The notes below the pieces were generated by a model, which saw only the letters and a list, made by a program, of their open reading frames with translations, was not told the origin of the DNA and ran no database searches. This document shows positions 15,704-22,864 of a DNA stretch of 40,140 bases, piece after piece (the first letter of the stretch is position 1; every line of letters begins with the position of its first letter). Origin of the DNA: Rhodobacteraceae bacterium UBA6197 (GTDB taxonomy: Bacteria > Pseudomonadota > Alphaproteobacteria > Rhodobacterales > Rhodobacteraceae); the NCBI GenBank assembly GCA_002422085.1, contig DISZ01000016.1, positions 1 to 40,140 of the forward strand, given 5' to 3'. The position numbers and the translations under genes are program-made.

Positions 15704-16540
15704 ATGTCGAACGGGCCTTGGACGGATGAAGAGAATGACCTGATCGTCGCGGATTACTTCGCGATGCTGGCCGACGACATCTCTGCGCGCCGCTACAGCA
15801 AGGCCGAGCATCGCCGCGCGCTGCTGCCGCTGCTGAACGACCGGTCCGAGGGGTCCGTCGAGTTCAAGCACCAGAACATCAGCGCGGTGCTGAAGGGGCT
15901 CGGCGAGGACTGGATCCCCGGCTACAAGCCCGCGTTCAACTTCCAGATGACATTGGTGGATGCCGTGGCGCGGTGGCTGGCGCTGAACTCGGCCTGGCTC
16001 GGGCGCCAACCTGGGCTGCAACCCTCCGCTGGCCTAGGCGAAGCGGCGCAGATCTGGATCGGGCCGCCGCCGACGCTGTCGAACCAACCGCCTCCGCAGG
16101 AACTGGACCAGATGCTGCACATCGCCCTCAAGTTCGACGTGGCGGGCCGGGACGAGCGCAACCGGGCTCTCGGCCGCGCGGGCGAGGAACGTGTGCTGGC
16201 GCATGAACGGGCGGCATTGCGGACGGCAGGACGGGACGATCTGGCGCGCAAGGTGCGCTGGGTGTCGGAGGAGGATGGCGACGGGGCGGGCTACGACATC
16301 GCGAGCTTCGCCCCGGACGGTCTCCCGCGGCTGATCGAGGTCAAGACGACGAACGGATGGGAGCGCACGCCCTTCCACATCACCCGCAACGAACTGGCCG
16401 TGGCCGAGGAGCGCCGGTCGGAATGGCGGCTGTTCCGGCTGTGGAATTTCTCGCGCGAGCCGAAGGCGTTCGAGCTGCACCCGCCACTGGACGCGCATGT
16501 CTCGCTGACTGCGACGACGTTTCAGGCGAGCTTTCACTGA
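15704..16540 (+). CDS. DUF3883 domain protein (nuclease-like)
   Basis: Predicted 278-residue protein. Residues ~150-270 match DUF3883: GRAGEERVLAHERAAL, then GAGYDIASF, then LPRLIEVKTT, then FHITRNELAVAEE. The D...EVK arrangement is that of PD-(D/E)XK nuclease folds. The N-terminal ~130 residues are a conserved region of unknown function (WTDEENDLIVADYF) frequently joined to this domain. DUF3883 proteins are common in restriction and other defence or mobile loci. Here the gene sits alone just inside the repeat, next to a recombinase remnant. The ATG at 15704 lacks a strong ribosome site. DNA cleavage is an inference. Confidence 0.8.
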   Translation: MSNGPWTDEENDLIVADYFAMLADDISARRYSKAEHRRALLPLLNDRSEGSVEFKHQNISAVLKGLGEDWIPGYKPAFNFQMTLVDAVARWLALNSAWLGRQPGLQPSAGLGEAAQIWIGPPPTLSNQPPPQELDQMLHIALKFDVAGRDERNRALGRAGEERVLAHERAALRTAGRDDLARKVRWVSEEDGDGAGYDIASFAPDGLPRLIEVKTTNGWERTPFHITRNELAVAEERRSEWRLFRLWNFSREPKAFELHPPLDAHVSLTATTFQASFH

Positions 16541-16543
16541 GGC

Positions 16544-16753
16544 TCAGTCGAACACCCGCTCCGGCTGTTCGTGCCATGGCAGGGCCGCGACATCGGTCAG
16601 TTTCAACAGGGTCACGGCGGGCACTTCGCGTTTGTAGACCAGTCGCTTGAGGACTCCCGGCGCGAGATAGGCGAGCCGCAGCTGTCGGCTGACATGGCGT
16701 TCGGCCAGGAGACCGAACTCCCACAGGCGCTGAAGTGGCAGGTCGCGCGGGCT
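16544..16753 (-). pseudogene. C-terminal remnant of a site-specific recombinase-type protein
   Basis: A minus-strand frame of 69 residues ending at 16544 includes HVSRQLRLAYLAPGVL followed by LTLLKLTDVAALPWHEQ-like sequence. The pattern RxLRLAxLAPxVxxAIL...LTLxxL is typical of the C-terminal end of large serine recombinases and their satellites in Alphaproteobacteria. The catalytic N-terminus is absent, and homology ends where a phage tail fragment begins on the other strand. It lies 1.2 kb inside the repeat, where an integrase is expected. Confidence 0.5.
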
Positions 16754-16879
16754 GACGAGGATTACGACGCGGCCCTCGTCGAAGCCCGGCGCATCACGGT
16801 GGACACGACGCGGATCGCGTCCGAATCCTTCCCCATGGCCGTGCCGCCCGAGGAGGCCGAGCGGCGCAGCGGGTGCTGA
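16739..16879 (+). pseudogene. Internal fragment of a phage/GTA tail host-specificity protein
   Basis: About 45 residues (DEDYDAALVEARR, then TTRIASESFPMAVPPEEAERR) resemble the segment after the TIM-barrel region of GTA gp15-like tail tip proteins, where paired phrases on 'alleles' of earlier segments and PxxxxPxEAER occur. The frame then stops, and the next coding segment starts in another frame, as expected of an internal deletion. The C-terminal part of such a protein is found 12 kb away at 29256-29552. Confidence 0.4.
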
Positions 16880-17397
16880 GCACGGCCACCAGGTTCCGCC
16901 TCGCGGTCTCGGCCGACGGCAGCACCTTCTTCGACGGGCTCAGCGTCGACAACGCCACCGGCATTGTGGACCAGCCCCGGTTGCCCCGCTTCAAGGCCTG
17001 GACGAACTACGACAACTATGTCGGCGTCGGGACCTGGACCAAGATCGGCCTGAACAACACCGACTACAACAACCAGGGCGCCTTCGACGCCGCGAACAAC
17101 CACTTCGTCGCCCCCGTGGACGGGACCTACCTCTTCGGCGCGACGCTGCTCTACAAGATCAACGCCAGCGCCACGGCGCGCATGCGCGGGCGGCTGGTCC
17201 TGAACGGCACGACGGAAATCCGCGGCTCCCTCGGCGAAATCTCCGCCACCCACGTCTCGCTCGCCACCGCGATCTGGCTGCAGACCATGGTCCCGCTCAC
17301 CGCAGGCGATACCGTCGAGCTGCAGGGGTATTTCCGGGTCGCGGACGGCTACTTCGCCGCCGACCACACGTCCTTCTGGGGCTGCAAGGTCGGCTGA
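16873..17397 (+). CDS. Phage tail/structural protein, C1q-like C-terminal part
   Basis: About 174 residues from a GTG at 16873, probably lacking the original N-terminus. The second half is a jelly-roll of the C1q/tail-fibre kind: FDAANNHFVAPVDGTYLFGA, then RMRGRLVLNG, then LTAGDTVELQGYF, ending in TSFWGCKVG. In Rhodobacterales prophages such domains end DUF2793-type tail proteins located just before the lysis genes, as here. It overlaps the end of the preceding tail fragment, so the start is uncertain and the gene is probably a 5'-truncated remnant. Confidence 0.6.
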   Translation: MLSTATRFRLAVSADGSTFFDGLSVDNATGIVDQPRLPRFKAWTNYDNYVGVGTWTKIGLNNTDYNNQGAFDAANNHFVAPVDGTYLFGATLLYKINASATARMRGRLVLNGTTEIRGSLGEISATHVSLATAIWLQTMVPLTAGDTVELQGYFRVADGYFAADHTSFWGCKVG

Positions 17398-17416
17398 GCG
17401 GCGGAAGGAGGATCCG

Positions 17417-17704
17417 ATGAACCCACCCCGATCCGAGGGCTTCGTGCGCATGCCCGACGCCGAGTTCGAGGCGATCCTGACGCGGGCGGCGGAGGAAGGT
17501 GCGAAGCGCGCGCTCGCCGATGTCGGCCTCGACGGCGACGAGGCCGCACTCGACATCCGCGATCTACGCTCCCTGGTGGACTGCATCCGGCTGGTGCGCC
17601 GCACCGCCATGCAGACCGCCGTCCGCATGATCACCACCGGCGTCATGCTGGCGCTGCTCGCGGGTATCGCCATCAAGCTGAAGATCTTCGGCGGCGGCCC
17701 TTAG
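17417..17704 (+). CDS. Small phage membrane protein (DUF6127-like, holin candidate)
   Basis: Predicted 95-residue protein with a GGAGG ribosome site. A charged N-terminal half (MPDAEFEAILTRAAEEGAKRAL) precedes one C-terminal transmembrane helix (TTGVMLALLAGIAIKLKIF). It lies between the tail protein and the endolysin gene, the usual place of a holin or holin accessory. The resemblance to DUF6127 is from memory of family sequences. The holin role is from position and size only. Confidence 0.65.
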   Translation: MNPPRSEGFVRMPDAEFEAILTRAAEEGAKRALADVGLDGDEAALDIRDLRSLVDCIRLVRRTAMQTAVRMITTGVMLALLAGIAIKLKIFGGGP

Positions 17705-17778
17705 CCGCACCTATCCCTCATTCATCGGCCCGCAATGACCCGCCCTTGAGGCGGGTTTGTCATTTCTGGAGGACCCTC

Positions 17779-18453
17779 ATGAGCACGACCTTCTACGACC
17801 ACTGGCGCGATGTGCCCGAGAGCGGCTGGCGCTGGCCCAACTTCTCCCCCGCCGAGATCGCCTGCCGGGGCACTGGCAAACTGCTGGTCAACGAACCGGC
17901 GCTCGACAGGCTGCAGGCGCTGCGCGACCGGCTGGGCAAGCCGCTGATCGTCCGCTCTGCCTACCGCAGCCCCGAGCACAATCGTGCCGTCGGCGGCGCC
18001 ACGCGGTCGAAGCATCTGGACGGCACCGCCTTCGACATCGCCATGGCGAACCACGACCCGGCGGCCTTCGAGGCGGCGGCACGGGAGATCGGGTTCCTCG
18101 GCTTCGGTTTCTACCCGCGCTCGGGGTTCATCCATGTCGATCTCGGGCCCGCGCGGCAGTGGGGTGAGCGGTTCCCGGTCCGGGCGACTGCATTTGCAAC
18201 CGAGACGCCTCCCGCGCGCGAAGTGCTGGCTGATAGCCGCACCATGAAAGGCGGCGGCGCGGCCGGAGTTGCGACACTGGGCGCGGCAGGCGTCGAGGTG
18301 GCGCAGAGCGTCCTGGCCGAAACCCAGACCGCCATCTTGCCGCTGGTACCGTATCTCGACACGCTCCGCTGGGTGTTCATCGCCGTTGCGCTCGGCGGCA
18401 TCGCGGTCACGATCTACGCTCGCCTCGACGACTGGAAGCGGGGGCGGCGATGA
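17779..18453 (+). CDS. M15-family peptidase endolysin with C-terminal anchor
   Basis: Predicted 224 residues. Residues ~15-125 form a Peptidase_M15_3 domain: LIVRSAYRSPEHNRAVGG, the zinc motif SKHLDGTAFDIA (His plus Asp) and the second motif FIHVDLGP. It would cleave peptidoglycan stem peptides at lysis. A C-terminal helix (~195-215, WVFIAVALGGIAVTIYARL) suggests membrane anchoring rather than a free enzyme. The start at 17779 has a perfect GGAGG. The stop overlaps the next gene as ATGA. Part of a phage lysis cassette. Confidence 0.85.
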   Translation: MSTTFYDHWRDVPESGWRWPNFSPAEIACRGTGKLLVNEPALDRLQALRDRLGKPLIVRSAYRSPEHNRAVGGATRSKHLDGTAFDIAMANHDPAAFEAAAREIGFLGFGFYPRSGFIHVDLGPARQWGERFPVRATAFATETPPAREVLADSRTMKGGGAAGVATLGAAGVEVAQSVLAETQTAILPLVPYLDTLRWVFIAVALGGIAVTIYARLDDWKRGRR

Positions 18454-18707
18454 TCGGCGGGCTCCTCACCGGGCCCGCCATGAGCCCATGGATGCGGACC
18501 GCTCTGCGCTACGGCGTGATCGTCCTCGCCGTGCTCCTGTTCCTGCTTTCGCTTCGGCGGTCTGGCGAGCGAGCGGGACGTCTCGCCGAACGCCTTGAGA
18601 CAACGGAGAAGGCCAATGATGTCCAACGCCATATGCTGGAAGCGGCAGCTCGCCGCCCTCGCGATCGCAACGAGCTTGCTGAGCGGATGCGCGACGGTCG
18701 GTTCTAA
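18450..18707 (+). CDS. Rz-like inner-membrane spanin subunit
   Basis: Predicted 85 residues. One N-terminal transmembrane helix (YGVIVLAVLLFLLSL) is followed by a charged, coiled-coil-prone periplasmic tail (ERAGRLAERLETTEKANDVQRHMLE). It overlaps the endolysin stop by 4 bases, and a lipoprotein gene is nested in another frame over its second half. This is the arrangement of Rz/Rz1 spanins that fuse inner and outer membranes at lysis. No sequence family is claimed; the call is from topology and architecture. Confidence 0.7.
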   Translation: MIGGLLTGPAMSPWMRTALRYGVIVLAVLLFLLSLRRSGERAGRLAERLETTEKANDVQRHMLEAAARRPRDRNELAERMRDGRF

Positions 18708-18867
18708 TCCGCCCATCGCCATCGTTTGCCCGCCAGTGGTCCAGTACAGCCGCGAGGCTCAGGCGCGCGCGGCCGAGGAACTGACCTCATTGCCGGATGG
18801 TTCGGCCATCGCCGAGTTGCTCGCCGACTACAGCGTCATGCGCGCCCAGGCTAGTGCATGCCAGTGA
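18616..18867 (+). CDS. Rz1-like outer-membrane lipoprotein (nested spanin)
   Basis: Predicted 83 residues starting inside the Rz-like gene, with GGAG just upstream. The signal sequence ends in the lipobox LLSGCAT (lipidation about residue 25). The mature part has the conserved-looking VCPPVVQYSREAQARAAEEL and ends in a cysteine near the C-terminus. The overlap with the upstream gene in a different frame is typical of Rz1. A broken paralogue with the same VCPPVV-YSR motif lies at 28.96 kb. Confidence 0.75.
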   Translation: MMSNAICWKRQLAALAIATSLLSGCATVGSNPPIAIVCPPVVQYSREAQARAAEELTSLPDGSAIAELLADYSVMRAQASACQ

Positions 18868-18918
18868 TGTTCAGTCTCATCTGCACCTGCTTTAGATTAT
18901 GAAAGCACAACAATCACT

Positions 18919-19350
18919 TCAACCAAAGAAACTCGACCCATGCGCACCCATCGTCGGAACTAGAAGACTGCGGTCGAGGAAGAGATTTCGCATCTCACAG
19001 CTGGTTTCAGCGATCAGGAGGCATCCGTGACAGGCCGCGCCGTGGGTAGCGCGGTCGCCACTCCGTCCGTCGGGCTCGTGGTCAGCGCAAACAGGGTCGT
19101 TCGAACACACTTTCAGGCGATCACGGTCGCGATCAGTTACGCCGTGCACGCAAACCATTGAGGCGCGGAGTTCCGATGGATCGATCAGCTGTTCGGGTCG
19201 CCGACGCTGAAAACCCGTTTGAGTCTCCGTCACACAATCTTCCACGGTTTCAACCGGGTACCCGCCAGAGAACGCCCGCCACCCCCCGATCCGGAAGGAC
19301 TCGAGAATGACGTTCGTATCGACGAGGACAGGACCCGGGTGCTTCGCCAT
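18919..19350 (-). CDS. PIN-domain protein, probably damaged C-terminus
   Basis: The frame gives 143 residues. Residues ~1-75 look like a PIN ribonuclease N-terminus: VLVDTNVILE with the first catalytic Asp, then the acidic segment VETVEDCVTET. After RDRDRLKV the sequence loses PIN character, and no second acidic cluster is evident, suggesting a truncation or frameshift near 19125. The start at 19350 lies 7 bases after the stop of the ImmA/IrrE gene. The pair resembles known metallopeptidase-PIN toxin-antitoxin style operons. Activity is doubtful given the tail. Confidence 0.5.
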   Translation of the reverse strand: MAKHPGPVLVDTNVILESFRIGGWRAFSGGYPVETVEDCVTETQTGFQRRRPEQLIDPSELRASMVCVHGVTDRDRDRLKVCSNDPVCADHEPDGRSGDRATHGAACHGCLLIAETSCEMRNLFLDRSLLVPTMGAHGSSFFG

Positions 19351-19357
19351 GATGATC

Positions 19358-20137
19358 TCACAGCTCTGCTGGGGGTACGACCCCATGGGCGACGAATAGA
19401 TCGGTGAGATCCTCGACCGTTTGATCGAGCAGTCCTGCGGCGCGGCGCGTCGAAACCCGCCCTTCGTCAACAGCGAGACCGATGACCTCCATGAACGGCT
19501 TGGAAAACAGAACTGGTACTTCCGCATCTCCTACATCACGGCCATTGTTTCGGAGCGCCGCATCGTTCAGCGACCGGGCACGGGCGGGCTTAAGTTCGCC
19601 GAGCGCCACGAGGCGCCATTTCAGAGCAGATCCGGTCACTTGAAGCTCTTCCGCAGCAGCGTTCAATTTTGAGATCAGTTCGTCGTCCTCGAGGCCCGCC
19701 CAGTCGCCAAACCTGCCGAGGGTGGCCTGCGGCATGAGAACGGCTGACGCAAAATTATTTGCCAGTTGCTCGACGCGGTTTCCGCCGGTTTCCTTCGCTT
19801 CCTCGGAATGTTCAGGGGGCATCGCATCCCACGTGAGGATGTGGAACAGCTCGTGCGCCAGGTCAAAGTGTCGGCGGCCGACGACCTCTTTCCGGTTGAT
19901 CAGAACGACGTCGAGTTCCGGCAGCCTACAAGCCGCACCTGAGATTCCCTCGAAAGCGTCGACCATCAGCACGAGAATGCCAAGCTCGCGCTCCATAGCC
20001 TCTGCAAGCCGGGCGGCGGGAACATCGCCCAGAGCGAACTCGGCAACGAACCGTTCGCCCGCTTCCATCGCGTCCTCGAAACTGGAACGTTTGGTCAGGC
20101 CTAGGGACCTTCGAAGCAGTGGCGCGGCACGGCCCAC
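19358..20137 (-). pseudogene. ImmA/IrrE-family metallopeptidase lacking its N-terminal HTH
   Basis: The frame encodes ~259 residues. The zinc peptidase motif is clear (HFDLAHELFHIL), followed by EQLANNFASAVLMP and a C-terminal helical domain. Full-length relatives usually carry an XRE DNA-binding domain of ~70 residues before this. Here the upstream side runs straight into an IS481 transposase end at about 20.13-20.17 kb, so the 5' part including promoter and HTH has been lost. It may be unexpressed. It originally formed an operon with the PIN gene downstream. Confidence 0.75.
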
Positions 20138-20171
20138 CTGTGGGGCGATGGCGCGGAACGCGGCAATCCAG

Positions 20172-20345
20172 CGACCAGCATTTCGCTCAGCTGCGAACGC
20201 ACCTCGCCGACTTCATGGCGGCCTACAACTTCGCTCGAAGGCTCAAGACCCTCGGTGGTCTCACGCCTTACGAATACATCTGCAAGATCTGGACATCAGA
20301 GCCCGACAGATTCATCCTGAACCCGATCCACCAGATGCCCGGACT
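20172..20345 (+). mobile_element. IS481-type transposase C-terminal remnant
   Basis: About 58 residues: HLADFMAAYNFARRLKTLGG, then LTPYEYICKIWTSEPDRF, then LNPIHQMPGLNT. This is the characteristic end of IS481-type integrase-core transposases common in Rhodobacterales. The normal stop after LNT is replaced by TAC, so the frame reads on to about 20440. The catalytic DDE region is absent. It abuts the broken ImmA/IrrE gene, which it or a later deletion truncated. Confidence 0.8.
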
Positions 20346-20439
20346 GAACACCTACGGCTGTTTTGCGACCAGACCCATTCTGTCATTTGGAACGAATTTC
20401 CCGGGCGGTTTCGGTGCGCATCAGTCACGCAAACGTGAG

Positions 20440-20469
20440 TGATCTGATCCCGGGGGGCGTTCGTAATAT
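20440..20469 (+). promoter_or_regulatory. Candidate RpoE (ECF) promoter before the fasciclin gene
   Basis: TGATCT (20440-20445), 18 bases, then TAATAT (20464-20469), with CG immediately before the -10, giving TGATCY-N16-CGTA. The same layout occurs twice in the rpoE / lipid-operon divergent region of this window. The site is 48 bases upstream of the fasciclin ATG. Confidence 0.55.
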
Positions 20470-20516
20470 TCACGTTGCCAGCGAAGGCATCGGAGATAAT
20501 CTAACGGGAGATCAAA

Positions 20517-20993
20517 ATGATCCGCAGTACTTTCTTGGCGCTTGCCGCATCTACCACTTTCGCATTCCCGGCCTTTGCCGCAGAAAAAGACATTGTTGAT
20601 ACGGCAGTTGCTGCCGGTTCCTTCGGCACGCTTGTGGCAGCGGTTCAGGCGGCCGGGCTTGTTGACACGCTCAAAGGCGAAGGCCCCTTCACGGTCTTTG
20701 CGCCCACGGATGACGCTTTCGCAGCATTGCCGGCGGGGACGGTCGAAGCCTTGCTGAAGCCCGAAAACAAGGACAAGCTGACCGCGATCCTGACTTATCA
20801 CGTTGTCCCGGGCAAGGTGATGTCCACTGACCTGAGCAATGGCATGAAGGCTGCCACGGTTCAGGGTGGCGATGTGACGATCATGACGGAAGGCGGCGTG
20901 AAAGTCGACAACGCCAATGTGATTTCGGCTGACATCGAGGCGTCCAACGGGGTTATTCACGTCATTGACGCCGTGATCATGCCCGGAATGTAA
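20517..20993 (+). CDS. Secreted fasciclin (FAS1) domain protein
   Basis: Predicted 158 residues. A signal peptide (MIRSTFLALAASTTFAFPAFA) is cleaved after AFA, and one FAS1 domain fills the rest: FTVFAPTDDAFAALPAGTVEALL (H1 motif), LTYHVVPGKV, and VIHVIDAVIMP (H2). Periplasmic or extracellular; such single-FAS1 proteins are implicated in adhesion or envelope stress, with biochemical role unclear. GGGAG precedes the ATG. An ECF-type promoter match upstream ties it to the RpoE-ChrR pair encoded 7 kb away. A strong GC hairpin follows the stop. Confidence 0.9.
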   Translation: MIRSTFLALAASTTFAFPAFAAEKDIVDTAVAAGSFGTLVAAVQAAGLVDTLKGEGPFTVFAPTDDAFAALPAGTVEALLKPENKDKLTAILTYHVVPGKVMSTDLSNGMKAATVQGGDVTIMTEGGVKVDNANVISADIEASNGVIHVIDAVIMPGM

Positions 20994-21001
20994 AACTGGG
21001 C

Positions 21002-21031
21002 GGCCGGGGTGGCATCCGCGGTGCCCCGGCC
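21002..21031 (+). terminator. GC-rich hairpin after the fasciclin gene
   Basis: GGCCGGGG (21002-21009) pairs with CCCCGGCC (21024-21031) around a 14-base loop, 9 bases after the stop. No T-run follows, so it may stabilise the upstream mRNA or act only as a weak terminator. Confidence 0.4.
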
Positions 21032-21082
21032 AACCCGACAACAGAAGCTCATGGAAATCTCACCGCCACATGGGGCCGGACA

Positions 21083-21745
21083 ATGAAACGGGCACTGGTG
21101 GTTGGGGCGTCTGGCGGAATTGGCCATGCGTTGGTGCAGGAACTCCGGCATCGGGGGCACCACGTCAGTACGCTGTCACGCGGCTCTGACCAATTCGACA
21201 TCACCGACGAGGCCTGCATCATCGACGCCTTGGGGCGCGTGACCGGTCCATTTGAGACGATCATAGTTGCAACGGGCGCTTTGGAGATCGGCGCGTTTGG
21301 TCCTGAAAAGCAGATAAAGGCGCTTGATCCTGGCGCACTGGCGTCGCAATTCGCGCTTAATGCCATTGGACCGGCGTTGGTGTTGAAGCATGCCCTGCAA
21401 TATATGCCTCGTGACAGGCGTTCGGTATTCGCAGCCTTGTCGGCGCGGGTTGGATCAATCGGTGTCAATCGGCTGGGCGGTTGGTATTCCTACCGGGCGT
21501 CAAAAGCTGCGTTAAATCAACTGATCCACACGGCAGCGATCGAAGTGGCTCGCAGCCATAAACAAGCGATATGTGTGACACTGCATCCCGGCACTGTCGC
21601 GACCCGTTTCACAGAAAAATATGCAGGCCATCCGCGTGTTTCGGCGGCCCAGGCGGCTTCAAACCTGCTTTGGGTAATTGAAGGACTGTCGCCATCCCAG
21701 AGCGGCAAATTCTTCGACTGGCGCGGGGCGGAGGTGGCCTGGTAA
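21083..21745 (+). CDS. Short-chain dehydrogenase/reductase (SDR)
   Basis: Predicted 220 residues, a classical SDR. The cofactor motif is VVGASGGIGHAL near the N-terminus. The catalytic serine lies in FAALSARVG, and YRASK supplies the Tyr-Lys pair, with LHPGTVATRF after it. The variant resembles csgA/C-factor-like SDRs in size. It sits 89 bases after the fasciclin gene in the same direction and may share its stress promoter by read-through. Substrate unknown. Confidence 0.85.
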   Translation: MKRALVVGASGGIGHALVQELRHRGHHVSTLSRGSDQFDITDEACIIDALGRVTGPFETIIVATGALEIGAFGPEKQIKALDPGALASQFALNAIGPALVLKHALQYMPRDRRSVFAALSARVGSIGVNRLGGWYSYRASKAALNQLIHTAAIEVARSHKQAICVTLHPGTVATRFTEKYAGHPRVSAAQAASNLLWVIEGLSPSQSGKFFDWRGAEVAW

Positions 21746-21801
21746 CAAGCGAAGAAGAACTGATCCGGCGATACGACTGCATCGAGGGAAGGGCTGGTAA
21801 G

Positions 21802-22275
21802 TTGGAACTTCAACCAAATTGGAGATTCGTGGCCGACGATGTCATGGGCGGCAAGTCGAACGGCGGCATGTCGCGGGAAACGATCCAGGGGCGCAATGCC
21901 ACTGTTTTGCGCGGGGATGTGTCGCTGGATAATAATGGCGGGTTCATCCAGATCGCTTTTGATCTGCGCCCCGACGGCGGCAGGTTTGATGCAAGCCATT
22001 GGGATGGCATGGAGATGGACATCTGTGGCAATGGCGAGCGCTACGAACTTCGCCTGCGCACTGACCAGTTGATCCGTCCCTGGCAGTCCTTCCGAACAGA
22101 GTTCCTCACGACCAGGCAATGGCAGAGACTTCAGCTGCCGTTCCAGGCGGTTGAGCCGCACAGAACCGATACCAGTTTCGATCCCGCAAAGCTGCGACGG
22201 GTCGGCATCCTTGCAGTTGGGCGGGAATTTTTGGCGGAGCTGGCTGTGGCAGCGGTGCGGCTGTACCGCGCATAG
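21802..22275 (+). CDS. CIA30-family protein (NDUFAF1-like)
   Basis: Predicted 157 residues from a TTG at 21802, preceded by an AGGGAAGGG-type ribosome site. The N-terminus WRFVADDVMGGKSNGGMS is the hallmark of the CIA30/NDUFAF1 family, followed by a galactose-binding-like beta domain (RGDVSLDNNGGFIQIAFDL, then YELRLRTDQL). Eukaryotic members assemble respiratory complex I; bacterial members have no fixed role. No better ATG exists upstream. It ends the plus-strand cluster and is followed by a good terminator. Confidence 0.8.
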   Translation: MELQPNWRFVADDVMGGKSNGGMSRETIQGRNATVLRGDVSLDNNGGFIQIAFDLRPDGGRFDASHWDGMEMDICGNGERYELRLRTDQLIRPWQSFRTEFLTTRQWQRLQLPFQAVEPHRTDTSFDPAKLRRVGILAVGREFLAELAVAAVRLYRA

Positions 22276-22310
22276 TGCGGGTGGATCAGGGGTGGCGAAC
22301 GGACTGTGCC

Positions 22311-22334
22311 GGTCGCTTTCGGCGACCCTTTTTC
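22311..22334 (+). terminator. Rho-independent terminator of the fasciclin-SDR-CIA30 cluster
   Basis: GGTCGC pairs with GCGACC around the loop TTTCG, followed by CTTTTTC. It lies 35 bases after the CIA30 stop, in the gap before the convergent DUF2177 gene. Confidence 0.7.
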
Positions 22335-22465
22335 GCTGATCCTGATCTTAACCCGGGCGCGTGTTGCGTTGGATTGGAATTGGACAGTCATCTGCCGGAT
22401 TGGCCCCGCTCTTGCGCAGCACAACGCGGTCACCCCAGCAGATATTCAACTTGCCGCGCCATGCG

Positions 22466-22864
22466 CTAACCCATTGCCCGGGCGATCATCACACCCGCCC
22501 AAGCGGAGAAGCCGGTCAATACCCCACCCCATATCGTGTCGACGGCAACCTGCTGGATCGACCAATCGCGCAGCGTGGCGTAGTTGGTGAATTCGTACGT
22601 GCCGTAGGCCAAGAGCCCCAAAAGCACCCCGCCGAACAGCGCGGCAATTGGCTCCCCGGCGCGCAGGGCTGGGACGGACACGAACCACAGAACCCCGGCA
22701 ACATACCCCAGGTAGAACAATGCTGCAGGGACGACGCGGAGCGGATCGGCAAGAAGATGGGCGACGTGGCGTTCGAACACCGGTTTGATCAGCAACCGCA
22801 GACCGATGGCATCGGCGGTAAAAAAGATCACCGCAGTCGAGAAGTAGAGAACCAGAATTTTCAT
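22466..22864 (-). CDS. DUF2177-family membrane protein
   Basis: Predicted 132 residues with four hydrophobic helices: YFSTAVIFFTADAIGL, ALFYLGYVAGVLWFV, AALFGGVLLGLLAYGTYEFTNYATL and a C-terminal one. The GTYEFTNYATLRDW stretch is the family hallmark. Function is unknown. The start overlaps the upstream gene stop as ATGA, and it is the last gene of the six-gene operon driven from the rpoE divergent region. Several Rhodobacterales place DUF2177 beside these lipid-modification genes. Confidence 0.85.
   Translation of the reverse strand: MKILVLYFSTAVIFFTADAIGLRLLIKPVFERHVAHLLADPLRVVPAALFYLGYVAGVLWFVSVPALRAGEPIAALFGGVLLGLLAYGTYEFTNYATLRDWSIQQVAVDTIWGGVLTGFSAWAGVMIARAMG

Noticed and set aside
15152..16021. 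Long upstream extension of the HlyD-type gene on the minus strand
   Set aside because: A perfect GGAGG precedes the ATG at 15151. The extension is low-complexity, crosses a terminator and repeat, and overlaps DUF3883 coding sequence.
21761..21790. TGATCC before the CIA30 gene as another RpoE promoter
   Set aside because: At the 18-base distance the -10 position reads AGGGAA without the CGTA element shared by the three accepted sites.
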